From Phascolarctos cinereus (taxonomy: Eukaryota > Chordata > Mammalia > Diprotodontia > Phascolarctidae): a stretch of DNA of 64,000 nucleotides. The translations under genes were made by a program, and so were the position numbers. Where the stretch lies: the NCBI RefSeq assembly GCF_002099425.1, contig NW_018344259.1, positions 803,501-867,500 on the forward strand, in the 5' to 3' direction. The notes below the pieces were generated by a model. It was given only the letters and a program-made list of their open reading frames with translations. It was not told the DNA's origin and ran no database searches. The stretch's first letter is position 1. Each line of letters begins with the position of its first letter. Of the stretch, positions 13,700 to 25,345 are shown in pieces.

Positions 13700-14990
13700 T
13701 CTAGTAAATCAGTCAATAAACCCTTACTGAGTGCCTACTGTGTGCCAGGCAGAACTGTACTAAGCACAGGGGATGGAGTGTACAAAGAAAAGCAAGACAG
13801 TCCCTGCTCCCAAAGAGCTCACCATCTAATGGGAGAGTCAACATCCAAACAGCTACAGATACACTACACACAGGATAAAATGGAAAAAATCAACAAAGGG
13901 AAGGCACTAGAATTAAGGGAGATCAGAAAAGGTTTCCTATAGAAGGTGAGATGAAGCTGAGACTTTAAGGAAGCCAGGAGGTGGAAATGAGGAGAGAGAA
14001 CATTCCAGGCATGTGAACAATTGTATTCCAGGCATGGGGACAGGCAGGGAAAATGCCCCCAGGTTGAGACATGGAATGTCTTGTTTGAGGAACAAAAAGG
14101 AGGTAGGAATCACTGGATCTAAGAGTAAGTGTTGGGGGCGGAGAGGGAAAGAGTAGGGAGGAATGTAAAGTATAAGAAGACTGGAAAGGGGAAAGGTCAG
14201 ACTACGAAGGGGTTTGAAACAGAGGATTTCGTATTTGATTCCGGAGGTGATAGGGGCCCACTGGAATTTATTGAAGGGAGGAGTCAGACCTAAGCTTTAG
14301 GAAGACCAGTTTGGCAGCTGAATAGAGGAGCTACAATAGCGAAAGGCTTATGTCTGGGAGACTAACAGCAGGCTAGTGTAATAGTCCAGGCATGAGGTAG
14401 TTAGGGCCTGTATTACGGGGATGGGAATATCAAGAGGAGAGAAGGAAGCTTATATGAAAAATGTTTGAAAGGTAAAATCAACAAGACTTGGCCACAAACC
14501 AGATACAGGGGGTGAGAGAAGGTGAGGAGTCACAAATGGTAACCAGGTTGTGAGCCTGAGAGAATGGCAGTACCCTTGGCCAAGAACAGGGAAGTTTAGA
14601 GGAAAAGAAGGTTTGAGGGAAAAGATAATGAACTCTATTTTGGATTGGTTAAGCACAAGATGTCTGCAAATGATCTAGTTTGAGACATCCAAAAGGCATT
14701 TGAAGATGTCAGAATGGAGGTCAGAAGAGAAGTTCAGGCTGGACAAACAGATCTAAGAATCATCCACATAGAGATGATAACTGATGAGAGCTGATGAAAA
14801 GAGAAGAAGGCCCAGCATGGAGGTCAAACAATAGACTGTGATCAGATAACAGAATTCCAGAGTTAATGTGAACATGGAAGTGTTGCATTTGTGGGTGATG
14901 GCAAGATGAAGGGCAAGTCTTTGTGTATGGCTAAGGTGGGGTAGAAAGGTAGAGTCATGTGAAATGAGTAAGGTGAGGAACATTTATTAG
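13700..14990 (-). mobile_element. L2-type LINE 3' half, antisense
   Basis: The stretch begins with TCAGTCAATAAACCCTTACT and CTACTGTGTGCCAGGCA, the reverse complement of the L2 end, and continues through text equivalent to ORF2 and its 3' UTR (AGTCCAGGCATGAGG is antisense to the 'CTGGACTACTGCAATAGCC' region). A SINE follows directly at about 14990. The purine-rich continuation at 15146-15500 may be more of the same element. Confidence 0.8.
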
Positions 14991-15150
14991 GGCAGCTAGG
15001 TGGTACAGTGGATAGAGCTATGGCCTTGAAGTCAGGAGGAGTTCAAATCTGGCCTCAAACCATTAACACTTACTAGCTATGTGACCCTAGGTAAGACACT
15101 TAACCCTGATTGCCTCACCAAAAGGCAAAAAAAAGAAATAATAATAAAAA
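14991..15150 (+). mobile_element. tRNA-SINE
   Basis: GGGCAGCTAGGTGGTACAGT, GTTCAAATCTGGCCTCAAAC and GTGACCCTAGGTAAGACACT lie in family order, with an A-rich end containing ATAATAATA. Inserted in or at the edge of the antisense L2 copy. Confidence 0.9.
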
Positions 15151-15960
15151 AGAAGAAATAAGGGTGTTTGAGAGGATACCAATATGAGTATTTAAGCCCC
15201 CTAGTGTAACAGCAGGTGTGAAGGACTTAAGCCCAGCACTGGACTCACTGAAGGAAGGAGAATGTGCTGGAGGAGGGTAAACAATAACTGCCAGAATCTT
15301 GATTGAACAATAGATACAGATTTAGTGAACCTCAAAGGAGGAAAGATTACTGAGGAAGGGTGCTAGTGGTGACCTTAGAAGTGGCTATGGGGAGCAAAAT
15401 TATTCCAACTCCCTCACCCCAATCAATGAATCGGAGAATGAATAAAAGTGCAACCAGGGAAGGAAAGGGTGCTTAAGAAGGTTCAGGAGGGAGCAGTGAG
15501 AGAACTAGCACCTTCTAGTTCTTAATTCTATGAAAATGTATTTACCTAAAGTTTTGTCAAATAGAAAGGGAGAAGACTGTTCACATGTATGTTTCAAGGT
15601 AGATACAATATGAAATAACAGAAAGAAGAAAATACAAAGCATGCTAGAAATTCCAAAGATTCAACATTCAAGAAAGAAGTCAGAAATGAAGCTCACCATC
15701 TTCCATGTTTGTAAGCAAATAAGATGGATGAATTAGAAATACTAATGCAAGGAAAAAAAATTGACCTTCCAGGTATACTTGAACATGGCTCTGAAAGGAT
15801 ATACCTTATTTAAAAATAACAAAATACATAAAGGTGGGGTAAGGCAGAATAGCACTGTACATTTTAAAGCAATTTTAATCTACTTCCATTCAAGTAAGGA
15901 ATTCTAGGAACAGGGACAGAGGAAGATATGGGGGAGGGAGGAGAAAAGAGAGAGGTATGA
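15151..15960. other. Intron, unassigned
   Basis: Partly purine-rich and possibly a continuation of the antisense L2 copy to about 15500. The rest is not recognised. Confidence 0.4.
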
Positions 15961-15964
15961 GTGA

Positions 15965-16120
15965 GTGAAAAAGCATTTATTAAATAGCCAAAATGTGTCA
16001 AGCATGTACCAAGCATGGCACTAAAGGTCTGGGGATATAAACAGACAACTGAGATAATCCCTGCTCTTTCAAGAAGTTCACAATCTATTTAGGGTGACAA
16101 CACAATATAGGAAGGTTTAT
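15965..16120 (-). mobile_element. L2-type LINE 3' end, antisense
   Basis: AGCATTTATTAAATAGCC, AGCATGTACCAAGCATGGCA and TAATCCCTGCTCTTTCAAGA correspond in reverse to the conserved L2 tail. It is diverged. Confidence 0.65.
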
Positions 16121-16764
16121 CTACTGATCCACAGGAAAGTTCAATAGGGTTCAGACCCAGAGCAAACCCATGGTCCTTAGCATCCAGTTGCAGGGTAAAG
16201 AACCAGTAATCTGGAGGAAGCTGTTTGGAGGACACAACAGGAGGGCAGATGGGTAATTTTCAGGAGTCTGGAAAGGGCAAGGAAGATGGTACAGTCTGGT
16301 GGTCCTTAAAAAGAGCAGTGGTAGCCTGGTGGTCCTCCACATTGCTTGAAGGATTTAGTTGGTTAATTCCCTGTTCATTGAAACAATGTAAGCAGCCATA
16401 TCTGCCCCATCCAAGCGAGGGGAGAGGTTGCAGACCTGAGGGTTGGAATAGGGCTGACACTCTGGGCTCCTTCCAGCAGGTATCTGTATGAGAGATTGGT
16501 TTTCTCTTGGAAAATGCAAAAGGGAAGGAGAGGTATATTGGCAAGAAGGGGACATTTCGGTGAGAGCTGAGAAGGTGGCAAGGGTGATGGATAGCTTGTG
16601 TGTAAAGATTAACTGAGGCAGACATATAAACTATGTTGCCATCAAAGGATACTATAAGAGCACCTGAAAAGAATGAGGAAATAGATGAGTTTAAGAAACA
16701 TGTCACAAGCCTGACACAGGGTCATGATATAGTGGAATATAAAAATGACAGTAATAATAAAAAC
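16121..16764. other. Intron, unassigned
   Basis: Several overlapping open frames of up to 148 codons occur, but none resembles a protein I know, and the composition suggests an old repeat. No family was assigned. Confidence 0.4.
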
Positions 16765-16840
16765 TACTAAATATTATGGAGCCCTTAAATGTTTGCAAAG
16801 CACACAATATCCCATTTGATCCTAAGAAGTAGGTCTTATT
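16765..16840. repeat. MIR-like remnant
   Basis: AAATGTTTGCAAAGCAC followed by CCCATTTGATCCTAAGAAG and AGGTCTTATT matches the short text found in ancient MIR/CORE-SINE copies. A similar remnant is at 35245-35345. Confidence 0.45.
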
Positions 16841-18547
16841 GTTAACCGCAATAGGAGAAGCAATGATAGAGGGCATCAATTATCCAGACATCTTCTGGAG
16901 TTCTCTTCTTATCTACCAAAAGGTGAGCAGCTAATATTATCTTGGCTTGCCTTAATTAAATTTTCATCCTTCAAAAACTAAAGGAAGTACGGAAGGGAAG
17001 TTATATTCTAGAATTGATCCTCACCAATACAGATGAACCTTGGGAGGAAGAGAAGATTCTTAGAATTTGCAATGAGATAAGCAGGAATGCTAAGTTAGGT
17101 GTATCCTAGACATTGGGAGAAGAGATTCCAAAGGCTTCAGAAGACATGAACACAGAAGGGACAAGAAGAGCTCAGTAATGAAATTCTGAAGACACAAAGA
17201 AACAGTTCAAAAAAATACTCCAAGAGGAAGCTTGAACGTCAAGAGACCTATATGAATACATAAGCTATTGACTGGCCAATTTAGACTTTTAAAAGATACA
17301 CATAAAAGAAGGAATCAGGGGAAGGCAATGCAGAAAGATTACAAAGGTATGGCATAGTGTAGACAGCTAAAATTAAGAATGAGTTAAGGGTGGAAAGTCA
17401 CGATAGAGACAACCAGACAGAACTTCCTCCAGACTTGTTACTGAAGCAGTCTAGGGAACTCCCAGTGTGGAAACTCCTTCCACTGATGCAGATCAGCAAC
17501 TCATCAATAACCTGGTGAAGATGCTTGAGGCACTGAGGAGTTAAGTGACTCAACCAGAGTTACAAAGCTAGTGCTAATAATCCACTTCTATCAAGGTGCC
17601 TCTTTTGTGGGAAAAAGAAAAGGACTAGAAAAATAGATAAGGTCTTAAATTGGAGGTAGATGGGATGATAACAGATCTAAGAGAGAATACAAAACTACCC
17701 AAATCTTATTTTGCTTTTGTTGTTTTGTTTGGTTTTTTTGGTAGAGAATAACTCTTGTATCAGAGTAGACCAAGCAAATGCCTCACATGGCAGTGAAACT
17801 CAAGATAAGTAGGAAGATAAGAGTACTTGGGAAAGCTTAAATCACCAAACATCCCAAGATACTAAAAGAATTAGAAGGCAGAACTGCTGAAGTACCACCA
17901 GTGATCTTTAAAGAATATGAAGAATAAAACAGGTAGATACCACAGGGTTAGATAAAAAACAATATCTCTGGGTTTTTTGGGTTTTGTTTTTTAAATGAGA
18001 AAAAAAGAAGCCTTAAAAAAGGCCTGTGAACATGACTAATTCCTAGAAAGAAATGTTATGATATATAGTCAAAGAAACAGTTAACAAACATTTTAAAAAG
18101 GAAGCAATAAATACAAAGAGCCAATATGACTTCAAGAACAGTGACAAATTTAACTTCATTTCATTTTTTATAAAATTGCTAGTCAAGTAAAACAAGAGAA
18201 TGCTATAATTTACCTGAGTTTTAGCAATACATTTGACCTCAGTTGTGTCCTAGAAAGTTTCTTCCTAATTTCTTCATGCTATTCTTTCAGACAAGAATAA
18301 AAGATTTGTACAGTTAGATAAACTGGGACCTAACTGAAGGGACAAAGGTATGGTATCGTGTGGAGTTAGTAGAAGAGATAATAATATTAATGGCTCATTG
18401 CACTGAATGGTCATGTGGAAGATCCCCAGGAATCTATCCCTAGAATTTTGCTGTTCAGTCCTTTTTTTTAACCATGACTTGGGTAAAGGCAATGATGAAC
18501 TTCTTATTGAATATGGCAATGACACAATGCTAAAAAGAATTAGCTAG

Positions 18548-18698
18548 GGGCAGTTAGGTGGCACAATGGCTAGAGTACGAGCCCTGAAGTCAGGAGGACC
18601 TGAGTTCCAATCCAGTCTTAGACCAGACAGTTGACACTAGCTGTGTGACCCTGGGCAAGTCATTTAACCCCAACTGCCTCACTGGGGGGGGGGGGAGA
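18548..18698 (+). mobile_element. tRNA-SINE inserted in the CR1-type LINE
   Basis: GGGGCAGTTAGGTGGCACAA and GTGACCCTGGGCAAGTCAT occur in family order, ending in a G run. It splits the CR1-type text just after its RT block C and is therefore younger than that LINE. Confidence 0.9.
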
Positions 18699-18728
18699 GA
18701 CAGACAGACAGACAGACAGACAGAGACA
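18699..18728. repeat. (GACA)n microsatellite on a SINE tail
   Basis: About seven GACA/CAGA units directly after the SINE's G run, apparently grown from the element's 3' end. Confidence 0.9.
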
Positions 18729-19235
18729 GTCCAGCTACTAGTATTATTGGAGAGTACCCAGGCTTAATCCGGTCACATTTGAAATACTGTGTTCTGCTCT
18801 GAATGCCACATCTGAGGAAAGACACTTGTTAAAATGGAGGACCCCCAAGATGGTAAAGAGCCTTGAGATCATGGCACATCAGAAAGGGGATTATCTATTT
18901 AAGATGAATTGGGATTTATTAGCTGTCTTCAACAACTTCAAGGCTTTTCATCTGGAGAATCCAACTTGGCCTGCTTGGCCCAAGAGGGAATGAGAGCTGG
19001 ATGATACAGTGTGAGTTTTGACTCGACTAAAGAAAAACTTCTTAAAAACACTATGAAAAAATCAAACACCCAGCCTCTGGAGATGGCAGAAGTCTTGAAG
19101 CAAAGGCTGGATTAGGCAGGCAAAGTTAGCTAGAATTGTTAGGTATATCATAAAAGAAATTCTTATTCAGGGTTGGCACAAAGGCCTCCAAAGTCCCTCC
19201 AGCTATGAGATTGTGCAGTTCTGTGAATTCTACTG

Positions 19236-20284
19236 AGAGTTACATTTGAGTGCAGTTTATACTTGGCTGTCATTAACAAGTAGCAAGGAAGAAAAGTTAA
19301 AGATGCCGATTTCTAGTCTATGACATTAATTAACTTCTTTTATTGCACAGAAGAGAATTCAGATCCACAGCTCAAACCTAGAAATTATCCCAGTCCAAGG
19401 CTCTTCACACTATATTATAGTGTCTCCCTGGTAAAAAGGTAGTTTTCTTCTTTAAAAATAAGAAAATAGAAATGCTTTTTAACCTTATAGCATGCATTCA
19501 ATTATTCATTCTTTTTGTCAGAAAAGTGGTTAAGAGGCAGGAAAGCTCATCATACCCTCTTCATCATTATTTACAATTCCAACAAAATTTAGGCTCTTTA
19601 AATTAGCATGCATAGTACTGACAAGACCAGATTTTGCACTTAGGTTTGAGGTGAGCTATCATTACAATCTAAGAATATTTATGAAAAAGCTGTCTTGCTA
19701 TCTTATCTTTTCTGGCCTAGGTAGAAGAAAGAAAAGAACAAAATGAGTCTCCTCTTTCTATCCCATCTTTCCCAGGGCCCCTTCTCTTTGAGGCTTCCAT
19801 CATCAGTTTTGTCCTATTGTAACAGAGGTCCATCTAGGGACAGGATAACTAAAATTGCCCTTATCTGAGTCACTCATTCCTTTCCTTTTTCTTCCTGTGC
19901 ATCCCCTTCTGAGATTTCAGGGAAGTAAAGATAAGTATTCCAGTATTTGTCCTGCGACCATGAACCAGAATTGCCAGCAACTATCCAGTACCTGAACCTA
20001 CAGATACAGAAATGATTACTCTTGCCTAAATTCAGTTAATTTCCAAATGTGTATATATACAATAAACTAGAAAGAAGGCCACTTTCATGTAACAAGATCC
20101 CAAAACTAGAATCTCTTCTATAATATTTAGTGTATTTTAACAAATTTGGGGAAAGATAAACGTTCCAACTACTGCTCTGGAGGCCATTTTAAATTGAAAC
20201 ATGGCCTGTACCCGAAATGATCAGAAACTCAAAGAAACCTGTAAATCTCATAACTAAAAAGAATTTTTAAAGTATCATACACCA
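19236..20284. other. Intron, nothing recognised
   Basis: Unassigned intronic sequence between the CR1-type LINE and a cluster of small repeats. Confidence 0.5.
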
Positions 20285-20695
20285 CAACATATAAGCAAAG
20301 AATACTAGGCTTAGAGTGGGAAACTCGAGTTCAAGATTTGGCTCAACCCCATACCAGTTTCAACTTCTTCATCTGTAAAATGGGAATGATAACATTTGCC
20401 TCACCTATCACAGGGCTATCAAAATAAAAATGCCTTGTAAGTCACAGGGTGCAATATCAATGTGATTTTTTGAGGCACCTAAGGCAGGCCACTTGTGTGA
20501 CTTATCAGAGCATGGAAAGTCAGTCCACCCCTCCACTGGTTTAGATAAAGAACTCTTCAGAAACCTACAGATAAGAGTTTCCTGGGGCACTAAGAGACTA
20601 AGTGATTTGCCCATGGTCTTATGGTAAGGACTTGAACCCAGGTTTTCCTGGTTCCAAGGCCTGACCTATACTCATCACACCATGCAGCCTCTTTA
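20285..20695. repeat. Two MIR/CORE-SINE remnants, one in each direction
   Basis: At 20285-20410 the plus strand has GAGTTCAAGATTTGGCTC and TTCTTCATCTGTAAAATGGG (CORE-SINE order). At 20585-20695 GATTTGCCCATGGTCTTATG and ACTTGAACCCAGGTTTTCCT read as an antisense copy. Both are old and diverged. Confidence 0.6.
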
Positions 20696-20794
20696 ATTAT
20701 TAATATCTTATTTTATAAATTTGAGAGTGGAAAATTTTCTTGTAGAGTTCTCTCACTATAAAGTACCTGAAAATGATAAAAATAACCCTGGACT

Positions 20795-20915
20795 GAATTT
20801 TAGATTGTGAGCTCCTTGAGGGCAGGGACTATCTTTTGCTCCTTTTTGTAGCCCAGTGTTCAGCAGTGTACCTGGCACATGACAGGCACTTAATGTTTAC
20901 TGGCTGACTTACTGA
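20795..20915 (+). mobile_element. L2-type LINE 3' tail
   Basis: GATTGTGAGCTCCTTGAGGG, CAGGGACTATC and CTGGCACATGACAGGCACTT are the diagnostic L2 3' landmarks. Only the tail remains. Confidence 0.85.
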
Positions 20916-20950
20916 ATTTATTGTAAAGACTATTAAAAAAAGTTTTTTGA

Positions 20951-21366
20951 GTGAGCAGAACCAAGAGGACTTTGTACACAATAAGAGCCACGTTATGCAA
21001 TGACTAAGAATGTTAAACTGAACCCTTCTCAGCATTATGAGGATCTAAGACATCTCCAGAGGCCTCAGGATGGAAAATGCTGTCCACATCCAAAGAAAGA
21101 ACTATGGAAGTTGAATCGCTATCACTTATTTTTACCTTCTGCTGAGTTTTGTTTCATCTTTCTGATGGCTCCTCCTATTGGTTTTAGTTTTTACTTACAA
21201 CTTCATTAATGTGAAAATATGTTTAATGGGGATATAAATGTAAAGCCTACATCAGATTGTGCGCCGTCTTGGGGCAGGTGGGGGGGGCAGAAAAATTTTC
21301 AACTCAAAAGCATATGGAAGTGATTGTTGATAAATCAAAATAAATTAATAAAATTTTTTAAAAAAG
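20951..21366 (+). mobile_element. L1 3'-end fragment
   Basis: The copy starts in the terminal ORF2/3' UTR text (GTGAGCAGAACCAAGAGGAC) and contains GGAAAATGCTGTCCACATCC and a poly-A-rich end. A direct repeat of about 14-15 bp (AAAAAGTTTTTTGA against AAAAACTTTTTTTGA) flanks it and probably marks the target site. Confidence 0.8.
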
Positions 21367-21381
21367 AAAAACTTTTTTTGA

Positions 21382-21809
21382 AAGTTACATAGCTCCATGC
21401 AAATGCTTTCTTAGGCCTAGAATAACAAAGACATGGACAAGCTCTTTTCTCCTTTAAGTAACAACTTAAAGGTCCTATCACAGATTTTCCTGATTCTTAT
21501 CACTTCTGCTTTTGCTTACTGTCAAGAAAATAGCTGTCCCATTGATGGCTAATGGCACTATCTGTTTCCTCAGCTCAGGACAAGAAAGAAGCCTGAAGAC
21601 AGTGTATCTTCTTGGCTGACACACAAAGGAACTGTTTTCCACATAAGGACAGGGTCTAGACCTGTGATTTCACTGGTATAGGAAGTTCCCTCTACCAACG
21701 CAGGCTGTCACCTTATTTGCTACTCACAGAGTGAGTTAGTATAAATAAAACATGGCTGGTAACTTAACTAAAAAAAATTTTTTTTCGCCAACCATAAGAT
21801 GATTTCCTC
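21382..21809. other. Intron, nothing recognised
   Basis: No repeat family or conserved frame was recognised. Confidence 0.5.
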
Positions 21810-23065
21810 ACCTGATTCAAAAGTGCTTTCCTGAGTGCAGCAAATATTCTTCATCCTCCTTAACCTCATTGTAGCTTCTGACAGTTTTCACCCTTTCTTC
21901 CTTAACTCTCTTCTCTCCTGGTTTTCCTTCTATCTATCTGCCCACTCCTTCTGTCTCTTTCATAGGATCCTCATCTAGATCATGCCCTCTAACCACAGGT
22001 TTCCTCAAAGTCCTATCGCGTGCTCTCTACTTCCTCCATAGAATTTCACTGTGTGATCTCATCAGCTCCCAAGGATTTAATTACCATCTCTATGCCAATG
22101 ATTCTCAAATCTACCTTTCCTGCCTCCAACTCTCTGCAACCTCTAATATTATATCTCCAACTGCCTTTCAGACGTCTCAAACTACATGTTCAGTAGACAT
22201 CTTAAACTTAATATGTCCAAAACTGAACTCATTTTCTTCCCCCCCCACCCACCCAAACCCTCCTTCCCCCTATCTTCCCTATTACTTTCCGTAGAAGACA
22301 ACACTGCTCTCAGTTCCTCAGGCTTGCAACACAGGAGTCATCCTGAAATCCTCATTATCTCTCACCCCCCATATCCAAGCTGGAGCCTGTCAATTTCACC
22401 ATCTCTCAAATAACTCCCTTCTCTCCTCTGACCCTGCCTCTCTACTCTCGTATAAGCTCAAGCCTGGACTACTGCAGTAGCCTGCCTCAAGTCACCCTTC
22501 ATTTTAGCTACTAAAGTGATTTTCTTAAAGTACAAGTCTGATCATGTCAGCCCCTACTCAATAAACTCTATTGGCTCCCTATTGCCTCCAAGAACAAATA
22601 CAAAAGGCCCTCTTGGCATTCAAAGCCCTCCATTACCTTAGTCCCCTCCTACCTTTCCAGTCTTCTTACACCTTACCACTAAACACATACCCTTCAATCC
22701 AGTGACCCTGGCCTCCTGGCCAAGACCCTCCATCTCCTGGCTCTGGGCATTTTTCTCTAGTATCCTCCATGCCTGGAACTCTCTCCACTCCTCTGCTCTG
22801 ATTACTGACCTCCTTGGCTTCCTTTAAGTCCCAACTAAAATCCCACTTTCTACAAGAAGCCTTCCCTAACCCTTCTTAATTCCAGTACCTTCCCTCTGTT
22901 AATTATTTCCCATTTATCTTTGCTTCGAAATATGTGTTTGCATGTTGTCTCCCTCATTAGATTGTGAGCTCCTTGAAAGCAAGGACTGTTTTTTGACTCT
23001 TTTTGTATTCCCAGTACTTAGCATAATGCCTGGTACATGGTAGACACTTAATGTTTACTGATTGA
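21810..23065 (+). mobile_element. L2-type LINE 3' half
   Basis: In L2 order: CTATGCCAATGATTCTCAAA, ATGTCCAAAACTGAACTCAT, CTGGACTACTGCAGTAGCCT, ACCTTTCCAGTCTTCTTACA, AAGAAGCCTTCCCTAACCC, and the tail ATTGTGAGCTCCTTGAAAGC. The ORF2 frame is broken by many stops. It is one of the better preserved L2 copies in the window and is antisense to ELF1. Confidence 0.88.
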
Positions 23066-23889
23066 TTCCTTTTTTTTTTTTTACTTTTACTTCCCACAGG
23101 GCTGACACACAGTAGAAGCTTCTAAAGTTCTTGCTAGGTGTAAATCTAAACAGTCAGTCGTCCCTTCTACATCTCTGCAGTTAGGGGTGCTGTAATCTGG
23201 AAAAATCTGAGTAAAAATTTTTGGCCCTACCTTTGTACCAGAGAAGTCTGAATTTTTTTCTTTTTCTTTCATGGGGTGTTTACCTTACATAAAATTTGGG
23301 TTAAGTATTTAGTCAAAGGCTCTGTGTTGCCTGCAGCTTCTGCAAAGCTCCCCAAAAATTCCCATTTAATTTATTATGCCGACAAGTGACAGTTATAATG
23401 GGGAAAGTTGTGATGTGGAAGGGATAAGTGTAATCCTATGATTATCTGTGTTCTCTCTGGACTTAATTTTCCTCATCCATGAAATGAGGAGGTTGGAATT
23501 AAATGGAGACTGTAAGGTCCCTTTTTCAGCTTTAAATCCTATGACATTAAATTCTGATACAAACAACAGATAATGCCACAATTAGATCAGCTTCTTTGCA
23601 GTACAATGGAAGGGGGGGGGTTGGGGGTTTTTTGTTTGTTGGTTGGGGTTTTTTTTGTTTGTTGGTTTTTTTGTTTTTTGGGTTTTTTTGCAACAATGGC
23701 AGAGTTACCCATTATGTTTGGTTTAGTCTATTATTACAACTAGCATTCCTGAAACATACACCAGGTGAAAGTAGGAGGAAATAGTCTAGAAAGCGTGCTG
23801 GCAGAAAAAGCAAAACCTGGGATTAAAATTTTGCAAGAGACAATTTTCTAACAGCACTGAAATACTGTTTATGTTTATTATTTCCAAAC
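23066..23889. other. Intron with a G/T-rich tract and a SINE tail remnant
   Basis: A G/T-only tract lies at about 23610-23690 (GTTTGTTGGTT units). At 23460-23550 GAAATGAGGAGGTTGGAATT and the following AAGGTCCC resemble the tail of an old SINE. Nothing else was recognised. Confidence 0.5.
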
Positions 23890-24015
23890 TCAAGAGGAAG
23901 CCTAAAGCAGTGGAAAAGAAAGGGCAGCCCTGGAGTTAAGAAGCCCTGGTCACTGATACTTTCTAGCTATGTGACTAAGAGCAAGTCACTTTGCATTTCA
24001 GTGCCCTAGACCTCA
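23890..24015 (+). repeat. MIR remnant
   Basis: TAGCTATGTGACTAAGAGCA followed by AGTCACTTTGCATTTCAGTG fits the MIR CORE sequence. Strongly diverged. Confidence 0.55.
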
Positions 24016-24605
24016 AAAACTCTGAGAGTTGTCTTATTAGTCACAGATGAACTGACATCAGAGGCAGCAAATTTGAAGACCACCCCAGTGTAATCAGAGG
24101 CAGAATACATGCAATTGGGCATTATTTAACAAAATAAGTAAAAATACAACTCACATAATATGACTTTGTGGTTTTCTAAGTCAATATGCAAGCCATACAT
24201 GACACCACTGTTCTCCATCATGCAAGTTGCCCATACACAGTTTAAATCACAGGAGCAGGTTTCTAAAATCTCAAAACTTAAAATTTTTTCCTGAACAACT
24301 CCGCCCTTTTAAAATGTTCGACAATACTCACACCTATCATTTTGGCTAATGTGACCAAAAAAAAAAAAAAAAAGGGACAAATGTTGGAGGATGTGGGAAA
24401 ACTGAGACCCTAATGTATTGTTGATGAGGTTGTGAATTGATCCAACAGTTCCGGAGCAATCTGGAACTAGTGCTATAAAGCTGTGCATACCCTTTGCTCT
24501 AGCAATAGCACTGCTAGGTCTTTGGGGGAGGGAGGGGGTGGGACCAGTTATTTGTACAAAAGTGTTTACAGCAGCTCTCTTTGTGGTGGTTAAGAACTGG
24601 AAATC

Positions 24606-24750
24606 AAGGGGCAAGCTAGGTGACACAGTGGATAAAGCACTGGCCCTGAAGTCAGGAGGACCTGAGTTCAAATGTGATCCCAGACACATGATACTCACTA
24701 GCTATGTGACCCTGGGCAAGTCATTTAACCCCAACTGCCTAAAAAATAAA
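24606..24750 (+). mobile_element. tRNA-SINE nested in the L1
   Basis: AGCTAGGTGACACAGTGG, AGTCAGGAGGACCTGAGTTC and GTGACCCTGGGCAAGTCATT are in order. A 14-bp target duplication with one mismatch flanks it (AAGAACTGGAAATC at 24592-24605; AAGAATTGGAAATC at 24751-24764). It cuts the L1 and is therefore younger. Confidence 0.93.
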
Positions 24751-25087
24751 AAGAATTGGAAATCGAGAGGGTATAATCAATTAGGGAATGGCTGAACAAA
24801 TTGTGGTACATTATTGAAATGCAATATTCTTGTGCTATAAGAAGTGGCAAAGCAGGATGATTTCAGAAAAACCTGGAAAAATTTACATGAACTGATACAA
24901 AAGGAAGTGAGAAGAACCTAGAGATCATTATACATAGTAATAGCAATACTGTACCATGAAGAACTGTGAATGACTTAGCTATTCTCAGCAATACAATGAT
25001 CCAAATCAATCCCAAAGGACTCATGATGAAAAAACCTATCCACCTCCAGAGAAAGAACTGATGTTGTCTGACACAGACTGAAGCATG

Positions 25088-25091
<4 letters not shown>

Positions 25092-25160
<69 letters not shown>
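25092..25160. repeat. (CT)n microsatellite
   Basis: Uninterrupted CT dinucleotides expanded from a pyrimidine-rich spot in the L1 3' UTR. Arg/Glu-alternating open frames over it are artefacts. Confidence 0.97.
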
Positions 25161-25161
<1 letters not shown>

Positions 25162-25345
25162 GTCCTCTTGCCAAAATGACTAATAGGAAATGTTTTATAT
25201 TATTGCACATGAATAACCTGTATCAAATTGCTTACTGTCTCAGGGAGGGGAGGAGGAAGGGAAGATAGAATTTGGAACCCAAAACGGAAAAAAAAATTTT
25301 TTAATTGTTTTTTATATAGCTATATTTTTTAAATGTTTGACAATA

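Larger units (their letters stand above)
16850..19235 (+). mobile_element. Fossil CR1/L3-type LINE with endonuclease and RT motifs
   Basis: Motifs follow CR1-clade ORF2 order. At 16872 the frame reads GINYPDIFW (endonuclease 'GDFNxPDICW'); near 17002 YILELILTNTDEP ('LLDLILTN'); at 18211 YLSFSNTFDL (RT block A 'YLDFSKAFDK'); at about 18501 LLIEYGNDTML (RT block C 'FADDT'). Then come the CR1 3' UTR landmarks: AGCTGTCTTCAAC, AGCAAAGGCTGGATT and CCTCCAAAGTCCCTCCAGCT. It is interrupted by a MIR-like piece (about 17430-17590) and by a SINE plus (GACA)n (18548-18728). ORFs are not intact; this is an ancient, inactive copy. It is antisense to ELF1. Confidence 0.75.
24327..25325 (+). mobile_element. 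L1, 3' part of ORF2 and 3' UTR
   Basis: The copy begins in the terminal ORF2 region (CACACCTATCATTTTGGCTA, GTTGATGAGGTTGTGAATTG, GTGCATACCCTTTGC) and continues to the 3' UTR. A 20-bp direct repeat with two mismatches flanks it (24307-24326 and 25326-25345; TGTTYGACAATA core), defining the insertion precisely. It contains a later SINE (24606-24750) and an expanded (CT)n tract (25092-25160). Antisense to ELF1. Confidence 0.88.

Noticed and set aside
16225-16706. Open frames of up to 148 codons on both strands
   Set aside because: No recognised domain, both strands open alike, and surrounding text looks like old repeat.
24863-25210. 115-codon open frame on the minus strand
   Set aside because: It crosses the (CT)n tract inside an L1 3' UTR; an artefact of the repeat.
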